A stretch of DNA of 64,000 bases from Sphagnum compactum (lineage: Eukaryota > Bryophyta > Sphagnopsida > Sphagnales): positions 19,151,872 through 19,215,871 of the forward strand of contig OZ234497.1 of NCBI GenBank assembly GCA_965153455.1, in the 5' to 3' direction. Shown one piece after another: positions 59,475 through 64,000 of the stretch. Positions within the stretch are counted from its first letter, which is position 1. The number at the start of each line of letters is the position of its first letter. Under the pieces are notes generated by a model. It did not search any database. It saw only the letters and a program-made list of their open reading frames with translations, and was not told the DNA's origin. The translations under genes were made by a program, and so were the position numbers.

Positions 59475-62400
59475 GTCCTACTACCTTTTTTTATCCTTTC
59501 ATTTTACATTCACATTTATGAACTCATCCTAATCTCATCCCAAAATTTTCATCCCCTTTTCTTTTTACCTGGGCTAGGGGTTTACTTGGGTTGCATTCCA
59601 TTGCAAAACTAGAAAACAATTGGTATTTTACCTTTGATAGCCCTTGACAAAACTAGGAGTTTGTGAAGTGAAGTAGTATGTAAGCAAAAGATTTCAATTC
59701 CAAACACCCAAATTGATTGCAAAACTTAAAATCCAAGCATTCAAAAACCAAAATTTCAATTTCAAGATAGAGGATGAGAAAATTTGAGAATCTTGGTAAC
59801 CTTACCATAATCCAAATTCAACTTTCAAGCTTCCACACCATAACAAATTTCAATGTTTTTCCAATTTTGAGTTACTACTTCAAAAAAATTGTTTTGCAAA
59901 ATGAAGAACTTTTGCCTGACAACATTTGAATGACTAGCTCCAAATGCATTGTCAATTGATTCCTTTGTTTAGTTTTCATAAAAGTGAATGTAGAAAATTT
60001 ACCATGTTCATTCTTCTGTTGAACTAATAACTTGCACAAGAACAAGTTTAGTAGCTTATATACCCAAGTATTAAGGATTTTCGATGATGAGGAAGAGGTC
60101 TTTCACATTATTGTGTCATACATGCCACAACCTTTGCATATACATTTTTGCAACAAAACTATATGTCCCCATTTGATTTTCAATGTGGCCCAAACACATG
60201 TTGCCCAACAAACTCAAAAACCAAATGATTTATTCCTAGATTCAAATATGTAATCTATAACAACTTTGACAAGTTTGCTTTCATGAATAGAATCGATCAA
60301 GAAATGGAAATTAACAAACACATGATTCACCATGAAAAAAAAGGTGGATGTCACAACATGTAATATGTTTATCCCCTTCACAAATTTTGATTATTGAGTT
60401 GTAAAATCACACAGAAACACATCATATAGTTGTGCAAATTTGTTTAGGAATGCATTGCCTTTAATAGTGGCACAATAACCCTAACAATGTTTTTACATCA
60501 ATGTTTTGTGGGTGTATCCAATGTCGCCTTCACAATAATAATGCAATATTTGGACTTGACACATGATTCAAGGGATTGATCATAGATATCCATTAAATTT
60601 TGATGTTGCACCACATTTCGTTGCCCTTAATTTTTGTCTTTCTTGCCAATTTATTATGTTTCTTATGACTATGGTTACAATATGCATACAAACATTGTAA
60701 AAGACCTTTAATGCAAGACACCAAAAGTAGGGGTGAGAGGGTTTGTCTTATAATTAATGTTAAAGGTAGAATTGCACAATTACAATTGGACAAAGTGGAC
60801 AAAGTTATACTATCATTATTGGATAGAGTGGACAAGAGAAAATGTCATTGTAGGACAAAGTGGCAATATAAGGTTGAGCGAGTAAGATTGGTTAATAATT
60901 TGAATTAATGTTCATGGCAAAAAATTAAGAAAGATTAATGGGAGGAGTTTTGAATTGGTCATCATTAAGACATTGAATAGTTTTTTTTAAGGTAGCTCAT
61001 GAGAGGAAAAGATTTTGATGGAGAAGAACAATGGTGTTTCTTTGTATTTTTTTTTTGTTTTTCTATTTCAATCCCACATGATCTAAATTTTATTTTTAGA
61101 TTACTGCAAATGACATATTGTTGCATATATGGATTCTTTTGTTGGGTTTTACTCTTTGATTTTTACAATTTGTTGGTATTACATATCTTGAATATTTGGA
61201 TAATAATATGTTGAACCACACAATTATATATATATATATATATATATAAGCAAGCATTTAACAATTAAGTTTTTCCAATGACCAATACAATGCACATTAA
61301 AAACAAACGAAACATTTCATAATGGAACCTTGGAAGGTGTTGATTCCACAATTAACACCAAAACAAGCTAACAATGTCCTCTTCTTTTAGGCTATATTCA
61401 AGTATTATCATTTAAACAACAAAGATGTGTGATACCACATCACAAACTTTCTTAAACCACAATTTGACAATAATAGTTATGTGAAATTTGTTTTTTCATA
61501 AGTTGGTTTGTATCATTTAGACACATATGTTGTGTGTCTTGTTCACATATGAATCACATATAAATGGGATGAAGGATTTTTATGCACATCAATATTTTGC
61601 ATCCTATTTATATGTGTTTCATACTTGTTTCAAATACACGATATCCATGTTTAAACAATTTCAACTTGTGAAAAAACAAATTTTGTATGATTAGAATTAT
61701 TAAATTAATGGCATCGAAAGTTTGCGATGCAATCCTACATAATGTAAGCATGCACACTTGCCCAACTTACATTATCCATAAATGTGACTTCATCACGAAG
61801 GATAAAAACTTAGTATTTTGGAGAATAATTTTAACGTTCATTTTCACCTCATTCACACATTCTTAGTGTGTTGTGCCATTTTCAACTAATTTTGTTAGAA
61901 CAATGTACTCAAACAAACTTGATTATAAATCCTCATAATTTATTATTGGCTTATGTTTACTTAACAAGTTGAAAACATTTGCAAATCAAACAAGTTTCCA
62001 TTTGTCTACCGCTACTTGACCAATATTATGTTGTTAAAAGATATTTTTTGTGGATAGCTAACTAAGAATAAGATTAGTTATGCCTAGCATTAAGCATAAG
62101 GAATTTCGTTCTTTATATAGTCACAATTTGAATCCATGAAACACTTACTATGACAAGTTTTCATGTTATTTGTATGTTTATCTATAGAATCCCACACCGC
62201 CAAAACCTATTTTTAATTCTCAATTTTAGTACATACACAACATTTGAAAAAAGTTACCAATTCAGGTTCATTCAAAATGAGCTCTACCCACAACATTTTT
62301 ACAACCCAAACATCCTAAAACTTGTAGTTTATTGAATCAAGGACTTTTTTTGTTTATTGAATTAGCGACATGTTGATTTGCAACAACAACAAGAGTTTCA

Positions 62401-63890
62401 AGGATGTTAGGGTGTATATTATAATTATGAGGTGAACAATCTAGAGTTTAAGGGCATGAACTTGGTTTTTATAAACTTGTTCATGTTATTGGATTTGGAT
62501 GCCTCGCAACAAATTGATTCATTGGGTGCAAGTCTAATCTGTTATGATGTGATCATTAAAGAAGTACTTAAACTTGAAGTTTCTTGGAATTGCAAACATG
62601 GTTGAAACCACATACACTTTCAATCCCATTCTTAAATCCATGACTATAGGTAATAGATTAGACTTTAAAAATTTACTAGAAAGAAATTTCATCTCAAATT
62701 TTAAACACACCACAATTGTGCACCTCAAAGTGTTGCATTATAAAATTGTTTGCCTTACACAAGCACATTATGAAAAAACTAAGAACATCATTATGATAGA
62801 TATAAATCACTTCAAGAGTAGGAAGATGTTCAAACTTCATGTTTCATATGCACACAATGTACACATGAACAAAGAGGTGACCAACAAAACAATGCAAAGT
62901 GCATACAACTAGTTTGATAAGAAAAAGAAGGTGAGAGGTCAAAGTTACAATAAGATGTTGACAAAATCAAGGTATAGATCAAAGTTCCAACAATGATTAG
63001 TTACCACAAAAATCATTTGACATTGTATACATAAACAAAGGTGAACTAGATAAACAATGACATGATTATACTCGCAACTTATATTAAGTTGCCAAAAAAA
63101 AAAAAAAAAAACACATTGCTCACCCTACAAGCAAAACATGATTAATGTAATTCTATTTTGAAAGCAACAACCTTTAAATTGAATGGCCAAATCCAAAAGA
63201 ACAATAAATGAGCGAACAATAGTTTCTAAAAAGTGCTTGGTGCACATTCAACAACTTGCAATTGAAACGTTTAAGGTATTCCATAGTCCATGATACAAGT
63301 GATTTATGAATTATAACAAAGTGTTCCAAGACATGAGTCAGAAACAAATGCACAATGCACATTCATATTGCACAATCAACTAGTAAACATGGGGTTTGAT
63401 CAAAAGCATCAACTATGAAGGAATGGGTTACGATAAAAAATTTAAAAAAAAATCAATAACCTTCAAAAGACTATGATTTGAAACAATTTGTATCCAAAGT
63501 TGTTGCATAATTTGCAAGACAATGGTTTTCCCTTGGTAGTGGGCCGATGACACATTGTGTCCTTACATGTTCACCATGGTGACACCAGACATTTTAACGA
63601 AACAAGTGCGATTTGGGGCAGGTCAAAAAAATCAACAAAATGTCATTTTTGTGATTTGCCACCAACCTCTCTTTTTTGTGAAAATATTAATTTTCACCAC
63701 CCGGTGACCTAAAAAAAACTTGGGGGGCAACATGCAAAAAGACCCCAAAGGAATTTATTTATTTTTTGAAAAAAAATTGACCAATGTCATGACCATAATA
63801 TTTTCCAGGTAGAAAATTCTCAAACCACTAGAATAAAAAAAGTTTATTAAACATTGACTTCAATAGCTTGCTGCCATTGAAACATTAGTG
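59475..63890. other. A+T-rich intergenic region without recognisable genes
   Basis: No supportable gene. The longest frame (62574-62912, 112 codons, +) has no recognisable motif. A (TA)n run lies at about 61226-61248 and an A19 run near 63094-63112. Confidence 0.5.
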
Positions 63891-63892
63891 AG

Positions 63893-63935
63893 GGGTTTAG
63901 GGTTTAGGGTTTACCCTAAACCCCAAACCCTAAAA
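63893..63935. repeat. Head-to-head telomere-like tract
   Basis: On the + strand about three TTTAGGG-type units (63893-63913) are followed directly by CCCTAAACCCCAAACCCTAAA (63914-63934). The result is a short inverted repeat of telomere units in the orientation expected of an end-to-end telomere joint. Confidence 0.75.
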
Positions 63936-64000
63936 AATTGGGGCAGATCACATTAGCAAAATGCCATTTTGTGATTCAAAGCCACCTCAAAACATAATTT

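Noticed and set aside
62574-62912. 112-codon frame on the + strand
   Set aside because: No recognisable motif, A+T-driven composition and no support from splicing or context.
1-64000. CRISPR arrays, bacterial operons or defence systems
   Set aside because: The window is plant nuclear DNA; no regularly spaced short repeats with unique spacers and no prokaryotic gene organisation were seen. The tandem repeats have no unique spacers.

Overview
The window is nuclear DNA of a land plant. The evidence is genes with many short GT-AG introns, a plant-type HVA22 gene, recurring plant telomere-type motifs (TTTAGGG/CCCTAAA) and a very A+T-rich, repeat-rich background. I cannot name the species. An IMP-specific 5'-nucleotidase (ISN1) gene, a family I know from fungi and apicomplexans and do not recall from Arabidopsis, makes a non-flowering plant (bryophyte, lycophyte, fern or gymnosperm) attractive, but that is inference.

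All three genes I can support lie in one G+C-richer island at about 15.5-27.7 kb. (1) A 12-exon Gfo/Idh/MocA-type NAD(P)-dependent oxidoreductase on the + strand (CDS 16937-20575, 370 aa), whose conserved EKP motif sits on an 18-nt micro-exon. (2) A four-exon HVA22/DP1/Yop1-family gene on the - strand (22881 down to 21643, 151 aa), convergent with gene 1, with three CACGTG G-boxes in its upstream region. (3) An apparently intronless ISN1 gene on the - strand (27152 down to 25182, 656 aa) with a long low-complexity N-terminal extension; just upstream lies a 283-bp segment in tandem duplicate. The three proteins have no obvious shared pathway.

The rest (1-15 kb and 28-64 kb) is gene-poor. I found no intact transposon protein. 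It holds: a small CACTA-type MITE family (four copies, three with exact 3-bp target-site duplications); a dispersed LTR-like repeat in four copies, one carrying a 176-bp nested insertion with a target duplication; two related repeats of about 0.8 kb, one with its central part inverted relative to the other; two tRNA-like SINE heads; several minisatellites (54-, 61-, 63-, 82-, 95- and 112-bp periods); a perfect 53-nt palindrome; simple repeats; and short interstitial telomere-like tracts, one arranged head to head.

Exon boundaries were read by eye from splice consensus, phase and remembered homologues. No alignment or gene predictor was run.
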